Below are positions 8,776 to 19,141 of a DNA stretch of 64,000 nucleotides, in pieces. The first letter of the stretch is position 1. Every line of letters starts with the position of its first letter. Under the pieces are notes generated by a model. That model was not told where the DNA came from. It was given only the letters and a program-made list of their open reading frames with translations, and did not search any database. The position numbers and the translations under genes are program-made. Source of the stretch: Haloferax elongans ATCC BAA-1513 (lineage in GTDB: Archaea; Halobacteriota; Halobacteria; Halobacteriales; Haloferacaceae); assembly GCF_000336755.1 (NCBI RefSeq), contig NZ_AOLK01000011.1, forward strand, positions 265,440 to 329,439. Reading direction: 5' to 3'.

Positions 8776-10536
8776 ATGAGTCAGGCAACACAAGATTCCG
8801 TTCGCGAGGACGGCATCATCGCAAGCGTGAGTGGTCCGGTCGTGACCGCCCGTGACCTTGACGCCCGTATGAACGACGTTGTGTACGTCGGTGACGAAGG
8901 GCTGATGGGCGAGGTTATCGAAATCGAGGGCGACCTCACGACCATTCAGGTGTACGAGGAGACTTCGGGCGTCGGTCCCGGCGAACCCGTCGAGAACACG
9001 GGCGAACCGCTGACCGTCGACCTCGGTCCCGGCATGCTGGACGCCATCTACGACGGTGTCCAGCGTCCGCTGGACGTGCTCGAGTCCAAGATGGGCTCGC
9101 CGTACCTCGACCGTGGTGTCGACGCACCCGGTATCGACCTGGAGAAGAAATGGGAGTTCGAACCGACGGTCTCCGAAGGCGACGAAGTCGCCCCCGGTGA
9201 TGTCGTCGGGACGGTACCCGAAACCGTGACCATCGAACACAAGGTCATGGTCCCGCCGGACTTCGAAGGTGGCGAAGTCGTCGCCGCCGAAGCGGGCGAG
9301 TTCTCCGTCACCGAGGCGGTCGTGGAACTCGACAACGGCGAAGAAGTGACGATGCACCAGGAGTGGCCGGTTCGGAAGGCGCGTCCCTCGCAAGAGAAGA
9401 AGACGCCCCGCGAACCGCTCGTCTCCGGGCAGCGTATCCTCGACGGTCTGTTCCCCATCGCGAAGGGTGGGACGGCAGCGATTCCGGGTCCGTTCGGGTC
9501 CGGAAAGACGGTTACGCAGCACCAGCTCGCCAAGTGGGCTGACGCGGACATCGTCGTCTACGTCGGCTGTGGTGAGCGCGGCAACGAGATGACCGAAGTT
9601 ATCGAGGACTTCCCGGAACTCGACGACCCGAAGACCGGGAACCCGCTCATGGCGCGGACGTCGCTCATCGCGAACACGTCCAACATGCCCGTGGCGGCCC
9701 GCGAGTCCTGTATCTACACGGGTATCACCATCGCGGAGTACTACCGCGACATGGGGTACGACGTGGCACTCATGGCCGACTCCACCTCGCGGTGGGCAGA
9801 GGCCATGCGCGAGATTTCCTCGCGTCTCGAAGAGATGCCCGGCGAAGAGGGGTACCCCGCGTACCTCGCAGCCCGTCTCTCCGAGTTCTACGAGCGCGCA
9901 GGATACTTCACGACCGTCAACGGCAACGAGGGTTCGGTCTCCGTCATCGGCGCAGTTTCGCCGCCGGGCGGTGACTTCTCCGAGCCGGTCACGCAGAACA
10001 CCCTGCGTATCGTGAAGACCTTCTGGGCACTCGACGCCGACCTCGCAGAGCGTCGTCACTTCCCGGCAATCAACTGGAACGAGTCCTACTCGCTCTACCA
10101 GGACCAGCTCGACCCGTGGTTCGTCGAGAACGTCGAGGACGACTGGCCAGAAGAGCGACAGTGGGCGGTCGACGTGCTCGACGAAGAGAACGAGCTTCAG
10201 GAAATCGTTCAGCTCGTCGGTAAGGACGCCCTGCCGGAGGACCAGCAGCTGACTCTCGAGGTCGCTCGCTACCTCCGCGAGGCGTACCTGCAGCAGAACG
10301 CGTTCCACCCGACGGACACGTACTGTGAGCCAGAGAAGACCTACGGTATCCTCACCGCCATCCACACGTTCAACGACGAGGCGTTCAAGGCGCTCGAAGC
10401 CGGCGTCCCCGTCGAGGAAATCCAGGCCGTCGAAGCGGTTCCGCGTCTGAACCGTATCGGTGTGCAGGAAGACTGGGAGGCGTACATCGAGGACCTCAAG
10501 GCAGAGATCACCGAGCAACTCCGCGAGCTGTACTGA
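8776..10536 (+). CDS. atpA: A-type ATP synthase catalytic subunit A
   Basis: The 586-residue catalytic subunit. The Walker A loop GPFGSGKT lies near residues 238-245, and the arginine-finger and [20 protein letters not shown] region follows. The non-homologous insertion typical of A subunits is present between about residues 110 and 200 ([17 protein letters not shown]). Length and motif order fit an intact intein-free gene, which is worth stating because archaeal atpA genes sometimes carry inteins. Start and stop spacing (5 bases from atpF, 4 bases to atpB) fit one transcript. Confidence 0.97.
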   Translation: MSQATQDSVREDGIIASVSGPVVTARDLDARMNDVVYVGDEGLMGEVIEIEGDLTTIQVYEETSGVGPGEPVENTGEPLTVDLGPGMLDAIYDGVQRPLDVLESKMGSPYLDRGVDAPGIDLEKKWEFEPTVSEGDEVAPGDVVGTVPETVTIEHKVMVPPDFEGGEVVAAEAGEFSVTEAVVELDNGEEVTMHQEWPVRKARPSQEKKTPREPLVSGQRILDGLFPIAKGGTAAIPGPFGSGKTVTQHQLAKWADADIVVYVGCGERGNEMTEVIEDFPELDDPKTGNPLMARTSLIANTSNMPVAARESCIYTGITIAEYYRDMGYDVALMADSTSRWAEAMREISSRLEEMPGEEGYPAYLAARLSEFYERAGYFTTVNGNEGSVSVIGAVSPPGGDFSEPVTQNTLRIVKTFWALDADLAERRHFPAINWNESYSLYQDQLDPWFVENVEDDWPEERQWAVDVLDEENELQEIVQLVGKDALPEDQQLTLEVARYLREAYLQQNAFHPTDTYCEPEKTYGILTAIHTFNDEAFKALEAGVPVEEIQAVEAVPRLNRIGVQEDWEAYIEDLKAEITEQLRELY

Positions 10537-10540
10537 GATC

Positions 10541-11944
10541 ATGAAGGAATACCAGACTATCACCGAAATCAGCGGCCCGCTGGTGTTCGCCGAGGTTGAC
10601 GAGCCGATCGGTTACGACGAAATCGTCGAAATCGAGACGCCGCAAGGCGAGACCAAGCGTGGACAGGTCCTCGAATCGAGTGAGGGCCTCGTCGCGATTC
10701 AGGTGTTCGAAGGAACCACCGGTATCGACCGAAACGCGTCCGTCAAGTTCCTCGGCGAGACGCTCAAGATGCCCGTGACCGAGGACCTTCTCGGTCGCGT
10801 GCTCGACGGGTCCGGCCAGCCTATCGACGGCGGCCCGGAAATCGTCCCCGACGAGCGCCGTGACATCGTCGGCGCAGCAATCAACCCGTACTCCCGCGAG
10901 TACCCCGAGGAGTTCATCCAGACTGGCGTCTCCGCCATCGACGGCATGAACACCCTCGTCCGTGGTCAGAAGCTCCCCATCTTCTCCGCGTCGGGGCTCC
11001 CCCACAACGACCTCGCACTGCAGGTCGCCCGTCAGGCGACCGTGCTCGAAGAGGAAGGCGACGAAGACTCCGAATTCGCTGTGGTCTTCGGCGCGATGGG
11101 TATCACGCAGGAAGAGGCAAACGAGTTCATGGAGGACTTCGAGCGCACGGGTGCACTCGAGCGCTCCGTCGTCTTCACGAACCTCGCGGACGACCCCGCA
11201 GTCGAGCGGACGGTCACGCCGCGTCTCGCCCTCACCACGGCCGAGTACCTCGCGTTCGACAAGGACTACCACGTCCTCGTCATCCTGACCGACATGACCA
11301 ACTACTGTGAGGCGCTCCGTGAGATCGGTGCGGCTCGCGAAGAGGTCCCCGGTCGCCGTGGTTACCCGGGTTACATGTACACTGACCTTGCGCAGCTCTA
11401 CGAGCGCGCAGGTCGTATCGAGGGTCGCGAAGGGTCTGTCACGCAGATTCCCATCCTCACGATGCCGGGTGACGACGACACGCACCCGATTCCGGACCTG
11501 ACCGGCTACATTACGGAAGGTCAGATCTACATCGACCGCGACCTCAACTCGCAGGGCATCCGCCCGCCGATCAACCCGCTTCCGTCCCTGTCGCGTCTGA
11601 TGGACGACGGTATCGGTGAGGGCCTCACCCGCGAGGACCACGCTGACGTGTCCGACCAGATGTACGCGGCGTACGCAGAGGGTGAGGACCTCCGCGACCT
11701 CGTGAACATTGTCGGTCGCGAGGCACTCTCCGAGCGTGACAACAAGTACCTCGACTTCGCAGAGCGCTTCGAAGAGGAGTTCGTCGACCAGGGCTTCGAC
11801 ACGAACCGCACTATCGACGACACGCTCGACATCGGGTGGGACCTCCTCTCGATGCTGCCGAAGTCCGAGCTCAACCGTATCGACGAAGAGCTCATCGAGG
11901 ACTACTACCGCGAAGAAGCCGAGTCCGTCGAAGCAGACGCCTAA
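10541..11944 (+). CDS. atpB: A-type ATP synthase regulatory subunit B
   Basis: A 467-residue nucleotide-binding but non-catalytic subunit. It starts [20 protein letters not shown]. The Walker A loop of the catalytic partner is replaced by [13 protein letters not shown], as expected for B subunits, while the interface segment [20 protein letters not shown] is retained. It alternates with AtpA in the hexamer. A longer in-frame frame extends upstream into atpA, but the Met at 10541 matches the family N-terminus. It is followed by a small hairpin with a T-rich tract and then by an unrelated regulatory gene before the last ATP synthase subunit. Confidence 0.96.
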   Translation: MKEYQTITEISGPLVFAEVDEPIGYDEIVEIETPQGETKRGQVLESSEGLVAIQVFEGTTGIDRNASVKFLGETLKMPVTEDLLGRVLDGSGQPIDGGPEIVPDERRDIVGAAINPYSREYPEEFIQTGVSAIDGMNTLVRGQKLPIFSASGLPHNDLALQVARQATVLEEEGDEDSEFAVVFGAMGITQEEANEFMEDFERTGALERSVVFTNLADDPAVERTVTPRLALTTAEYLAFDKDYHVLVILTDMTNYCEALREIGAAREEVPGRRGYPGYMYTDLAQLYERAGRIEGREGSVTQIPILTMPGDDDTHPIPDLTGYITEGQIYIDRDLNSQGIRPPINPLPSLSRLMDDGIGEGLTREDHADVSDQMYAAYAEGEDLRDLVNIVGREALSERDNKYLDFAERFEEEFVDQGFDTNRTIDDTLDIGWDLLSMLPKSELNRIDEELIEDYYREEAESVEADA

Positions 11945-11970
11945 CTCGGCGACTTCGAGTTCTTTCTTTC
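11944..11970 (+). terminator. Weak hairpin with pyrimidine tract after atpB
   Basis: ACTCG at 11944-11948 pairs with CGAGT at 11956-11960, and TCTTTCTTTC follows at once. Archaeal termination mainly needs the T-rich run, so this could end the main ATP synthase transcript before the LOV regulator. The stem is only five base pairs. Confidence 0.35.
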
Positions 11971-12080
11971 GGACGCAGTCTCTCCCGAGAGCAGGCGCTT
12001 TCGTCGGCGTTCACCCGCGAGCACACTGTCGAAGCCTCCCGAGAGCGAGGTTCCTTGTGCCATTAGCGTGTGGATGGAGT

Positions 12081-14066
12081 ATGTCAATTACTTCGCCGCA
12101 GGCGCGTGTCTTCTCTGTCGTCGGCGACGACATCCGAGCACGAGTCGAACGCGAACTCTCGTCGTTCGACGTCGAGGCCGTCGACTCGGTCGACGCTGTC
12201 GAGCGACGACTCGCCGAAGATTCGGCGGATTGCGTCGTCATCGACACGGACTCACCAGCAACAGTGACAGCCATCAGCGAGACTGGTGTTCCGGTCGTCG
12301 TACTGGTTTCCCCGGACGCCGACCTCTCGCCGGGGGACGCACTCGATGCCGGTGCAGAAGACGTCGTCCCCGTCGTCGAGTCTAACCTCTTCGACCGATT
12401 GGGTGCCCGCGTCGCGAGCGTCGTGTCGTGGCACGATGGTCGTGACGAGGCGACGGCCAGAATCACCGAAGAGTTGAAAGAACGGGCGATGGACGAAGCG
12501 CCCGTCGGAATCACGATTTCGGACGGTTCGCTCCCCGACCACCCGCTCGTCTACGCCAACGACGCGTTCGAGTCGATGACGGGGTACACTGTCGAAGAGG
12601 CGCTGGGTCGAAACTGCCGATATCTGCAGGGAAACAAGACGAACCAAGAGCGCGTCGCCGAACTTCGCCGCGCAATCGATGCCGAGGAGTCGGCGTCTGT
12701 CGAACTGCTGAATTATCGGCGAGGCGGCTCGACCTTCTGGAATCGCGTCGATATCGCGCCGCTTCCGGGGCCGGATGGCTCTGTGACCCATTACGTCGGT
12801 TTCCAGACGGACATCACAGAGCGCGTCCGCGCCGAGCAGGCCGCAGAGCGGTACGCTGCCCGCGTCGAAGAAGAACGCGCGCGACTCCAGAATCTCGTCG
12901 ACCACATCGAAGGGCTGCTCGAAGATGTCACGAGCGCGCTCGTCCGCGCGGAGACGCGCGCGGAACTCGAAACCACGGTGTGTGAGAAAATCGCCGCGTC
13001 ACCGTCGTTCGAGGGCGCGTGGATTGGCGACGTCGACCTCTCTCCGAAAGAAATCGTGCCGAACGAGTGGGCCGGTGCGGCAACGGCCACACTCTCGGAA
13101 CTTCGAATCGACCGCGACGACGACACCGACCCAACCGCGCTCGCCGCCACGACCGGCGAGGTACAGTCAGGGACGGCTTCGGACGGCAGACTCCACGCCG
13201 ACGTGTCGCTGCCATTTACGAACGTTATCGCCGTCCCGCTCGTCCACCGTGACACGATGTACGGTGTGTTGAGCGTGTACGCGACAGAGTCGGTCGACGA
13301 GTACGTACAGGCTGTCTTCGGAACGCTCGGCAGAGCAGTTGGGGCCGCCATCGACGCGTTCGAGAGCCGACGGACGCTCATGTCCAACGAGGTTCTCGAA
13401 CTCGAACTCGAAATTACGGACTCGACACAGCCGCTCGCCACGCTCGCCACCTCGTGGGGATGTCGGCTCGAATACGAGGGGTCGGTTCCGCACGACGACG
13501 GGACGGTGAGCCTCTTCGTCTCGACGACGCCTCCAATCGCCGGTGGGGATATTGACACCGACGAAACGTCTGAATCCCGTGCTGAGGGTATCGTACGCGT
13601 CTCACAACTCCCGCGAGGAGACGGCGCCGGACTGTTCGAAATCGTTCTCGCGTTCAATTCACTTTTGCACCTCGTCGCCGACGCGAGCGGTCGGATCTCG
13701 GACCTCGAAGTCGATTCCGACGGGACCCATCTGACGGTCGTTGTCCCGGACCGTGCACTCGGTCGGTCGCTTCTCGACGACCTGAAAGCGGTCGCACAGG
13801 GAGTCGAACTCCGAGCAGTCAGGGACCGTGCGGTCCCGCCGCAGACCCAGCGAGAGTTTGCCGCGAGCGTCGGGGCAGAACTCACCGACAGACAGCGAAC
13901 CGCGCTCCAACTGGCGTATCTCGGCGGCTTCTTCGAGTGGCCTCATGGCGTGAAAGGCGACGAACTCGCCGAGGCGATGGGCGTCTCTCGACCGACGTAC
14001 CACCAGCACCTTCGCGCAGCAGAGCGAAAGCTGGTCACTCGATTTTTCGAGAGCGAGGTTCCGTAG
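12081..14066 (+). CDS. Bat-type HTH regulator with REC-like, LOV and GAF domains
   Basis: A 661-residue regulator of the bacterio-opsin activator class. Domains in order: a degenerate receiver-like domain (about 8-115, acidic residue in CVVIDTD near 55), then a PAS domain of the LOV type (about 138-250). The LOV domain has the flavin-adduct signature GRNCRYLQG with Cys179 and the usual NYRRGGSTFWN and HYVGFQTDITER motifs. A coiled linker, a GAF domain (about 290-430), a Bat N-terminal-like beta domain and a C-terminal HTH_10 (LTDRQRTALQLAYLGGFFEW ...) complete it. The family is known to activate transcription. The intact cysteine predicts blue-light sensing through FMN, which is inference. 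It sits between atpB and atpD in the same direction. The ATG at 12081 gives the full receiver-like fold. Confidence 0.88.
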   Translation: MSITSPQARVFSVVGDDIRARVERELSSFDVEAVDSVDAVERRLAEDSADCVVIDTDSPATVTAISETGVPVVVLVSPDADLSPGDALDAGAEDVVPVVESNLFDRLGARVASVVSWHDGRDEATARITEELKERAMDEAPVGITISDGSLPDHPLVYANDAFESMTGYTVEEALGRNCRYLQGNKTNQERVAELRRAIDAEESASVELLNYRRGGSTFWNRVDIAPLPGPDGSVTHYVGFQTDITERVRAEQAAERYAARVEEERARLQNLVDHIEGLLEDVTSALVRAETRAELETTVCEKIAASPSFEGAWIGDVDLSPKEIVPNEWAGAATATLSELRIDRDDDTDPTALAATTGEVQSGTASDGRLHADVSLPFTNVIAVPLVHRDTMYGVLSVYATESVDEYVQAVFGTLGRAVGAAIDAFESRRTLMSNEVLELELEITDSTQPLATLATSWGCRLEYEGSVPHDDGTVSLFVSTTPPIAGGDIDTDETSESRAEGIVRVSQLPRGDGAGLFEIVLAFNSLLHLVADASGRISDLEVDSDGTHLTVVVPDRALGRSLLDDLKAVAQGVELRAVRDRAVPPQTQREFAASVGAELTDRQRTALQLAYLGGFFEWPHGVKGDELAEAMGVSRPTYHQHLRAAERKLVTRFFESEVP

Positions 14067-14228
14067 TCGACCCCGCTCGATTCGATCCAATCCGATCCGA
14101 CTCCGGGCGAACGTGTTGGACTGCAACCACGTCGTCGCGGTCCCACCCGCCGTCTGCCCTGTTATCGCCCCGGACAGCGGGCCAGACAGTAAAAGATTAA
14201 CACCCCAGGCGAACAACCCTCGCCAAAG

Positions 14229-14909
14229 ATGGCCGAAGACGTCAAGCCGACCCGCAAGAACCTGATGGCGATCGAAGATCGCATCGAACTCTCTGAGCGG
14301 GGTCACGACACGCTCGAACAGAAGCGGGACGGCCTCATCATGGAGTTCATGGACATCCTCGACCAGGCACAGGACGTGCGGGCGAACCTGAACGCGGACT
14401 ACGAGCGCGCCCAGAACAAGATCAACATGGCTCGCGCCATGGAGGGTGACGTCACGGTTCGCGGTGCCGCCGCAGCGCTGAAAGAGTACCCCGAGATTAC
14501 GACGCAGTCGAAGAATATCATGGGCGTCGTCGTCCCGCAAATCGAATCCTCGCGCGTCAAGAAGAGCCTCGACCAGCGCGGCTACGGTCTGCTCGGTTCT
14601 TCGGCCCGCATCGACGAGGCTGCCGACGCCTACGAGGAACTGCTCGAATCCATCATCCTCGCCGCGGAAGTCGAGACGGCGATGAAGAAGATGCTCGAGG
14701 AGATCGAGACGACGAAGCGCCGTGTCAACGCGCTCGAATTCAAGCTGCTTCCCGAACTCTACGAGAACCAAGAGTACATCGAGCAGAAGCTCGAAGAGCA
14801 GGAACGCGAGGAAATCTTCCGCCTCAAGAAGATCAAAGCCAAGAAGGAAGAAGAAGAGAAGGAAGCGCGAGAGGCCGAACAGGCCGCCGAAGCTGCTACT
14901 GCGGACTAA
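14229..14909 (+). CDS. atpD: A-type ATP synthase subunit D (central shaft)
   Basis: A 226-residue rotor shaft subunit with two long antiparallel helices at the ends: an N-terminal [20 protein letters not shown] and a C-terminal [20 protein letters not shown] region. The central part is shorter and globular. The last 35 residues ([20 protein letters not shown]) form a very charged tail that exceeds the minimal family core and is common in halophiles. It is separated from the rest of the ATP synthase genes by the LOV regulator and has its own candidate promoter (AGTAAAAGATTAAC about 30 bases upstream), so its transcription may be independent of the main operon. Confidence 0.94.
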   Translation: MAEDVKPTRKNLMAIEDRIELSERGHDTLEQKRDGLIMEFMDILDQAQDVRANLNADYERAQNKINMARAMEGDVTVRGAAAALKEYPEITTQSKNIMGVVVPQIESSRVKKSLDQRGYGLLGSSARIDEAADAYEELLESIILAAEVETAMKKMLEEIETTKRRVNALEFKLLPELYENQEYIEQKLEEQEREEIFRLKKIKAKKEEEEKEAREAEQAAEAATAD

Positions 14910-14985
14910 TCTCGTCACTTCTCTGGGATCTCTTCTCGGTCGCCCCACCGACCACTTTTCGTCACGCAACCGCGTAGATAGTGGT

Positions 14986-15372
14986 ATGGCCTGTCCCGAG
15001 TGTGGTGGTGCGACAGTCCGGTACGTCGTTCCCGAAGACCTGCGAACCTACGCTCCCGAATCGACCGATATCATCGCGCTGTGCGGCGATTGCCTGCACG
15101 TCTCCCCGGCGACCGTTGCGGGGGCACAAGCCGACGAGGCGAAGCAACTCGTCGACGTCATCCCGGACGGCGACGGCGGTGCGGCGCTCGCTGTCGCGCT
15201 TGGGTTGCTCGACTCGCTTGCGCTCAATCGCTCCGGTATCGTCGAGTGTCTCGAATACGCGGAGGAGTCGGGCGTCGACGTGCATCTGGCGCTCGACAGA
15301 CTCGCTCACGGATTCCCCGAGGCCCACGTCGACCTCGAACGACGCCGCAGTCAGCTCACGGCGTTTTTCTGA
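14986..15372 (+). CDS. DUF6276-like zinc-ribbon protein, function unknown
   Basis: A 128-residue protein that opens with a two-part zinc-binding module: CPEC at residues 3-6 and CGDC near residues 33-36, suited to a single Zn ion. The remaining two thirds are helical (GGAALAVALGLLDSLALNRS and later helices). I recall this as a haloarchaea-specific family labelled DUF6276. It has no known role. It follows atpD in the same direction after 76 bases and is convergent with the release factor gene. Confidence 0.65.
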   Translation: MACPECGGATVRYVVPEDLRTYAPESTDIIALCGDCLHVSPATVAGAQADEAKQLVDVIPDGDGGAALAVALGLLDSLALNRSGIVECLEYAEESGVDVHLALDRLAHGFPEAHVDLERRRSQLTAFF

Positions 15373-15519
15373 CGGAGCTGGGCAGTCCACCCTTTGCAGG
15401 GGAGTGCTGAGGCTACTGACTGGTGGGGTGCTGAGGCTACCTGCGGATAGGGGTGGCGCTCGCGTTGCCTATCGATTTGTCTCTCGCGCTCGCGCGCGAA
15501 GACGCCGAGGAGAAAGTGC

Positions 15520-16764
15520 TTAGACGCCCGTGGAGTACCGAAGAATTCCGGCGATACCACCGAACGCGTCGTAGAGCTGTTCGCCTTTTTCGAAGTCGGT
15601 GCTGATGAACTTCGTCTCGGTGCCGCGCTGGTCGGCGATGTCCATCAGGAACTCGATGACGTCCTCGCGGGACTCAGCTTCGATTTCGGTGCCGTCTTCA
15701 CACTCGTGAGTGGGCGTGTTGTGCCGGTGGTCGACGAGTTCGTACTCTTCGTTCCCATTGCAGTCGTAGATGACAACGTCTTGGCGGAGGTCCTCGGAGA
15801 TGAGGAGTCGGTCGACAGACCCCATGACGAGGTTCTTCCGCGTCGGCTCGAACCCGTAGGTGGACTCGTTGCCGCGGTGGAGCTTCTCGAAGAACTCCTC
15901 CATCTGCTTTTTGTCCTTGATGACCTCTTGGTCGGCCAGCACGTCCTGTCCGGCGTCGACGATGTCGTAGAGTCCGGACTCGTCGGTGTAGGCGACGTCG
16001 AACTTGCCGACAACGAGGTCCTGTAGTTCGTGGTGGAGGTAGTCTCCGTCGAGGAACTCGTCTTTCGTCGGCGAGGGGCCACCCACGAGGATGCCGTCCA
16101 TATCGTGGCGTTGGGGGACGAACAGGTCGTTCGCCATCCCGGCGACTTCCTGATAGAAGTTGTCGATAGCTTCGAGGCGCAGGCGGGCGAAACGCTGGGC
16201 GGACTGACCACCTTTGCGCTGCTTGCCCGGGACGAGCGACGAGGCGCTCTTGACCGGTTCGACGCGCTTGCCTTTCAGCCACCCGACGTTGGCCTCGCGG
16301 CGGTCGAGGACGACGAGCCCGAACAGACCCTTGTCCATGAGCATGTCCTCGAGGGGACCGGTGAGGAAGTTCGAGTCACAGTGGTACCGGAACGACTGGA
16401 TGGGTTCCGGTGGGCTTTCGAGCACCTTCGTGACCATGTTCGTCTGGCCACCGCCGGAGTCGACCGCACCAGAGAACATGACGATGCCGTTGTCTGGCGG
16501 GAAGTTACCGTAGTATCGGAGCCGGTCTTTGATGCTCGTCAGGGCGTCCTGCACGTTCGTCCGCGTCTGCTTGGACTTGATGTTGGACGCTTCGCTGTGT
16601 TCTGTGATGACGTGTTCGACCACGTCGGAAATCTGCTTGTCTTCTGGGATGTAGATGGTGACGAGCTGGGTCCCGGAGCCTTCGAATTCTCTGAGGTCCT
16701 CGATGACCTTCTTGAATTCATACTTTCGCCGGTCTTCGCTCGCCTCCTCGGCGTCGCTACTCAT
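15520..16764 (-). CDS. prf1: Peptide chain release factor aRF1
   Basis: The 414-residue archaeal class I release factor reads stop codons and triggers peptide hydrolysis at the ribosome. The stop-recognition NIKS motif is at residues 61-64. The catalytic GGQ tripeptide is at 185-187 (KQRKGGQSAQRFARLRLEA), and the C-terminal domain for the aRF3/Pelota-type partner follows. I use the ATG at 16764 in preference to the GTG codon immediately before it. The gene is monocistronic, convergent with the zinc-ribbon gene and divergent from the MinD-type ATPase. Confidence 0.95.
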   Translation of the reverse strand: MSSDAEEASEDRRKYEFKKVIEDLREFEGSGTQLVTIYIPEDKQISDVVEHVITEHSEASNIKSKQTRTNVQDALTSIKDRLRYYGNFPPDNGIVMFSGAVDSGGGQTNMVTKVLESPPEPIQSFRYHCDSNFLTGPLEDMLMDKGLFGLVVLDRREANVGWLKGKRVEPVKSASSLVPGKQRKGGQSAQRFARLRLEAIDNFYQEVAGMANDLFVPQRHDMDGILVGGPSPTKDEFLDGDYLHHELQDLVVGKFDVAYTDESGLYDIVDAGQDVLADQEVIKDKKQMEEFFEKLHRGNESTYGFEPTRKNLVMGSVDRLLISEDLRQDVVIYDCNGNEEYELVDHRHNTPTHECEDGTEIEAESREDVIEFLMDIADQRGTETKFISTDFEKGEQLYDAFGGIAGILRYSTGV

Positions 16765-16894
16765 CACTCCACATAGTCCCGCCAGCGGCTAAGTAACCTT
16801 TGACTGTCCACGCGGCGAGCTATCGTGTCACACCCCTGACGGCGCTCGGAGAACATTTATGGTGCTGTCACGGTAGGGTTTCGACGTTGGAATC

Positions 16895-19102
16895 ATGGCA
16901 CGGGTGTACGCAATTGCCAGCGCGAAAGGCGGGGTTGGAAAAACGACGACGACAGCCAACCTTGGAACCGTCCTCGCGATGGCCGGTCACGAGGTTGTCG
17001 TCATCGACGGTGACCTCGGGATGCCGAATCTCGCTGGTGCCCTCGGTGTCGACCCAGACGGGGCGACACTTCACGACGTCCTCAACGACGACGTAGACAT
17101 CAAGTCGGCTATTTACGAGGGGCCGGCGGGTCTCGACGTCGTCCCCGGGTCGAACGCGCTGGAAGCGTTCGCCCGAACTGACGCCAAAGGACTCGAAGCG
17201 GCTGTCGACCAACTCGACGACTACGACATCGTCATCGTCGACACCGGTGCGGGTCTGAGCAACGACACGTTCGTCCCTCTGAAGTTCGCCGACGACGTGG
17301 TGCTCGTCACGACGACCGAACGAGAAGCACTCGGCGACACCGAAAAGACGCGACAACTCGCCGAGCGCATCGGCGCGTCAATCGTCGGTGCCGTCCTCAC
17401 CCGTGTCGACGAGTCGAACCCGAACGCCGAGGTGGTCGCGTCGATTCTCGACGCCGGCGTTGTCGCCGTCGTCCCCGAAGACCCGGCTATTCGTGACGCC
17501 CTCGACAGTCAGGTTCCGGTCGTCCTCCGCACGCCTGACAGTATCTCGGCGGCAGGCTACCGCGCGCTCGCGGAGGCGCTCACCGGGGAGCCGGTTCCTG
17601 TTCCCGACGAGACTGGAGCAGCCACCGACGACGACCACGCGACTGAAACGACAGAACAGGACGTCAAGGAGTCAGGGTCGACGCAGGTCGTCGCGACTGA
17701 CTCCTCTTCCGCTCCCGACACCGAACCTGAAACTGACTCCGAAGCGGAACCCGCGCCGTCGTCGGACGCCGGTCGGACCACTTCTGAACCGGAGTCGATG
17801 GATGTCTCGGAATCGGAGCCAGCGACGTCGTCCGACAGTCCGTCGGAAGCCGAACCGACGCCGGTCGCCTCAGAGGACACCGTCGACACGGCCGAGTCGA
17901 CCGAGGACCCGCTTGCGCCAGACGCAGACGCGGCCGAGTTCGAAGCCGAAGATACCACTGACGAGTTCGAGGCTGCAGACACCACTGACGAATTCGAAGC
18001 CGCAGATACCACCGACGCGACGGACTCGCACGCGCAGGAAACGTCGGATGCGGACATCGACGACTCTACTGAGGACCATACTGTCGAGGACTCCCCGGCA
18101 GAAACGGGCGAGTCGTCGACGCCGACTCCTGAGGCGGCTGGCGACCCGACTCCCGAACCAGACTCGACGGATGCACCGGATGACCCGCTTGCAGCTGATG
18201 TGTCCGAGGACCCGTTGGCAGCCGAGTCGACCGAGGACCCGCTGGCGGGCGATGCACACGAAGACCCGTTAGCAGTCGATGCAGTCGATGAAGACCCACT
18301 CGCTGCCGACGCGACGGACTCGGAATCACTGGTCGAGGCGTCGAAGGCGGCGGCCGACGAGGTGCTGAACAAGAACAAGCGAGACGTTGAATCGGAGCCG
18401 ACTGCGGAGACGGAATTGGGAGCGGAGCCAGAACCGGAGCCGACTGCTGAGCCGGAGCCGACTGCAGAACCAGAACCGACTGCAGAACCAGAACCGACGA
18501 TGGAACCGGAGTCGACGACTGAGTCCTCCCCGGAACGGCAGCCGACTGACGATTCGGCCTCGGCGACTGACTCGTCGGACACGCCCGAGCCAATCGTCGA
18601 AGACGACATCATCGTCGCACCGGTCGAAGAGGAACACGTCGAAGACGAGCCCGAAGACCCGACAGACACTGGCTCGCAGGTGCCGTTCGCTGCCGGAAGT
18701 GACGGCAAGCCCGCGGTACGTGACGAGCCGACGGCGGAGCCACAGAACCCGCCGACGGAGACGCAGGACCAGACGGTACCGACCCGGGACCAGCCACGGC
18801 AGTCCGACCCCGCCGACTCCCGTGCATCTACTGACCCGACAGCATCACCCGAGCAGACTGCACCCTCTGAACCCACCGAACAGTCGGGTGAACCGCTCGT
18901 CCAGGACCCGTCGAGTGCGGGTGAGGACGAACCCCTCGTCGCAGAGGCGGAATCGGAACCGGACACCGACGACGCGGACGCGACCGGCGAGGACGAAGAA
19001 GAGGGCGTCTACACGACGACGCTCGTCGAAGAAATCGACTCGCTGGACGAAGAGGGCGACGACAAGAAGAAGAAGGGCTTCTTTAGCCGCTTCCTCGGCT
19101 AA
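16895..19102 (+). CDS. minD4: MinD4-type ParA/MinD ATPase with long acidic repeat tail
   Basis: A 735-residue protein. Residues 1 to about 235 are a complete MinD/ParA ATPase: deviant Walker A KGGVGKTTTT at 11-20, switch segment VVIDGDLGMPNL, and DYDIVIVDTGAG. The remaining ~500 residues are disordered and acidic. They contain internal repeats: three EFEAxDTTD units, about six EDPLA-type units and four EPTAEPEP-type units. The end is a basic-amphipathic patch (DDKKKKGFFSRFLG) like a membrane-targeting sequence. In Haloferax volcanii the MinD4 protein with such a tail oscillates along the cell and positions archaella and chemosensory arrays (established). Orthology here is inferred from architecture and gene context. 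A TATA-like CATTTATGG lies about 35 bases before the ATG. Confidence 0.88.
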   Translation: MARVYAIASAKGGVGKTTTTANLGTVLAMAGHEVVVIDGDLGMPNLAGALGVDPDGATLHDVLNDDVDIKSAIYEGPAGLDVVPGSNALEAFARTDAKGLEAAVDQLDDYDIVIVDTGAGLSNDTFVPLKFADDVVLVTTTEREALGDTEKTRQLAERIGASIVGAVLTRVDESNPNAEVVASILDAGVVAVVPEDPAIRDALDSQVPVVLRTPDSISAAGYRALAEALTGEPVPVPDETGAATDDDHATETTEQDVKESGSTQVVATDSSSAPDTEPETDSEAEPAPSSDAGRTTSEPESMDVSESEPATSSDSPSEAEPTPVASEDTVDTAESTEDPLAPDADAAEFEAEDTTDEFEAADTTDEFEAADTTDATDSHAQETSDADIDDSTEDHTVEDSPAETGESSTPTPEAAGDPTPEPDSTDAPDDPLAADVSEDPLAAESTEDPLAGDAHEDPLAVDAVDEDPLAADATDSESLVEASKAAADEVLNKNKRDVESEPTAETELGAEPEPEPTAEPEPTAEPEPTAEPEPTMEPESTTESSPERQPTDDSASATDSSDTPEPIVEDDIIVAPVEEEHVEDEPEDPTDTGSQVPFAAGSDGKPAVRDEPTAEPQNPPTETQDQTVPTRDQPRQSDPADSRASTDPTASPEQTAPSEPTEQSGEPLVQDPSSAGEDEPLVAEAESEPDTDDADATGEDEEEGVYTTTLVEEIDSLDEEGDDKKKKGFFSRFLG

Positions 19103-19112
19103 ACGAGAAGGC

Positions 19113-19120
19113 CTATTAAT
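19113..19120 (+). promoter_or_regulatory. TATA-like box of the 45-residue membrane protein gene
   Basis: CTATTAAT lies 22-29 bases before the ATG at 19142, which is the expected spacing for a leaderless haloarchaeal transcript. This promoter is the main reason to accept the tiny downstream gene. Confidence 0.5.
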
Positions 19121-19141
19121 CGCGTCTGCCGATGACCCGGT

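Noticed and set aside
8632-10563. 643-codon open frame antisense to atpA
   Set aside because: Shadow of atpA with no domain pattern and no promoter.
15404-15440. Direct repeat GTGCTGAGGCTAC twice, 24 bases apart, between the DUF6276-like gene and prf1
   Set aside because: Only two copies in a convergent intergenic region, no symmetry or array, so no element is claimed.
17557-18966. 469-codon Ser/Val/Gly-rich frame antisense to the MinD4 tail
   Set aside because: Mirror of the Asp/Glu/Pro repeats in the real gene, so it looks repetitive for that reason.
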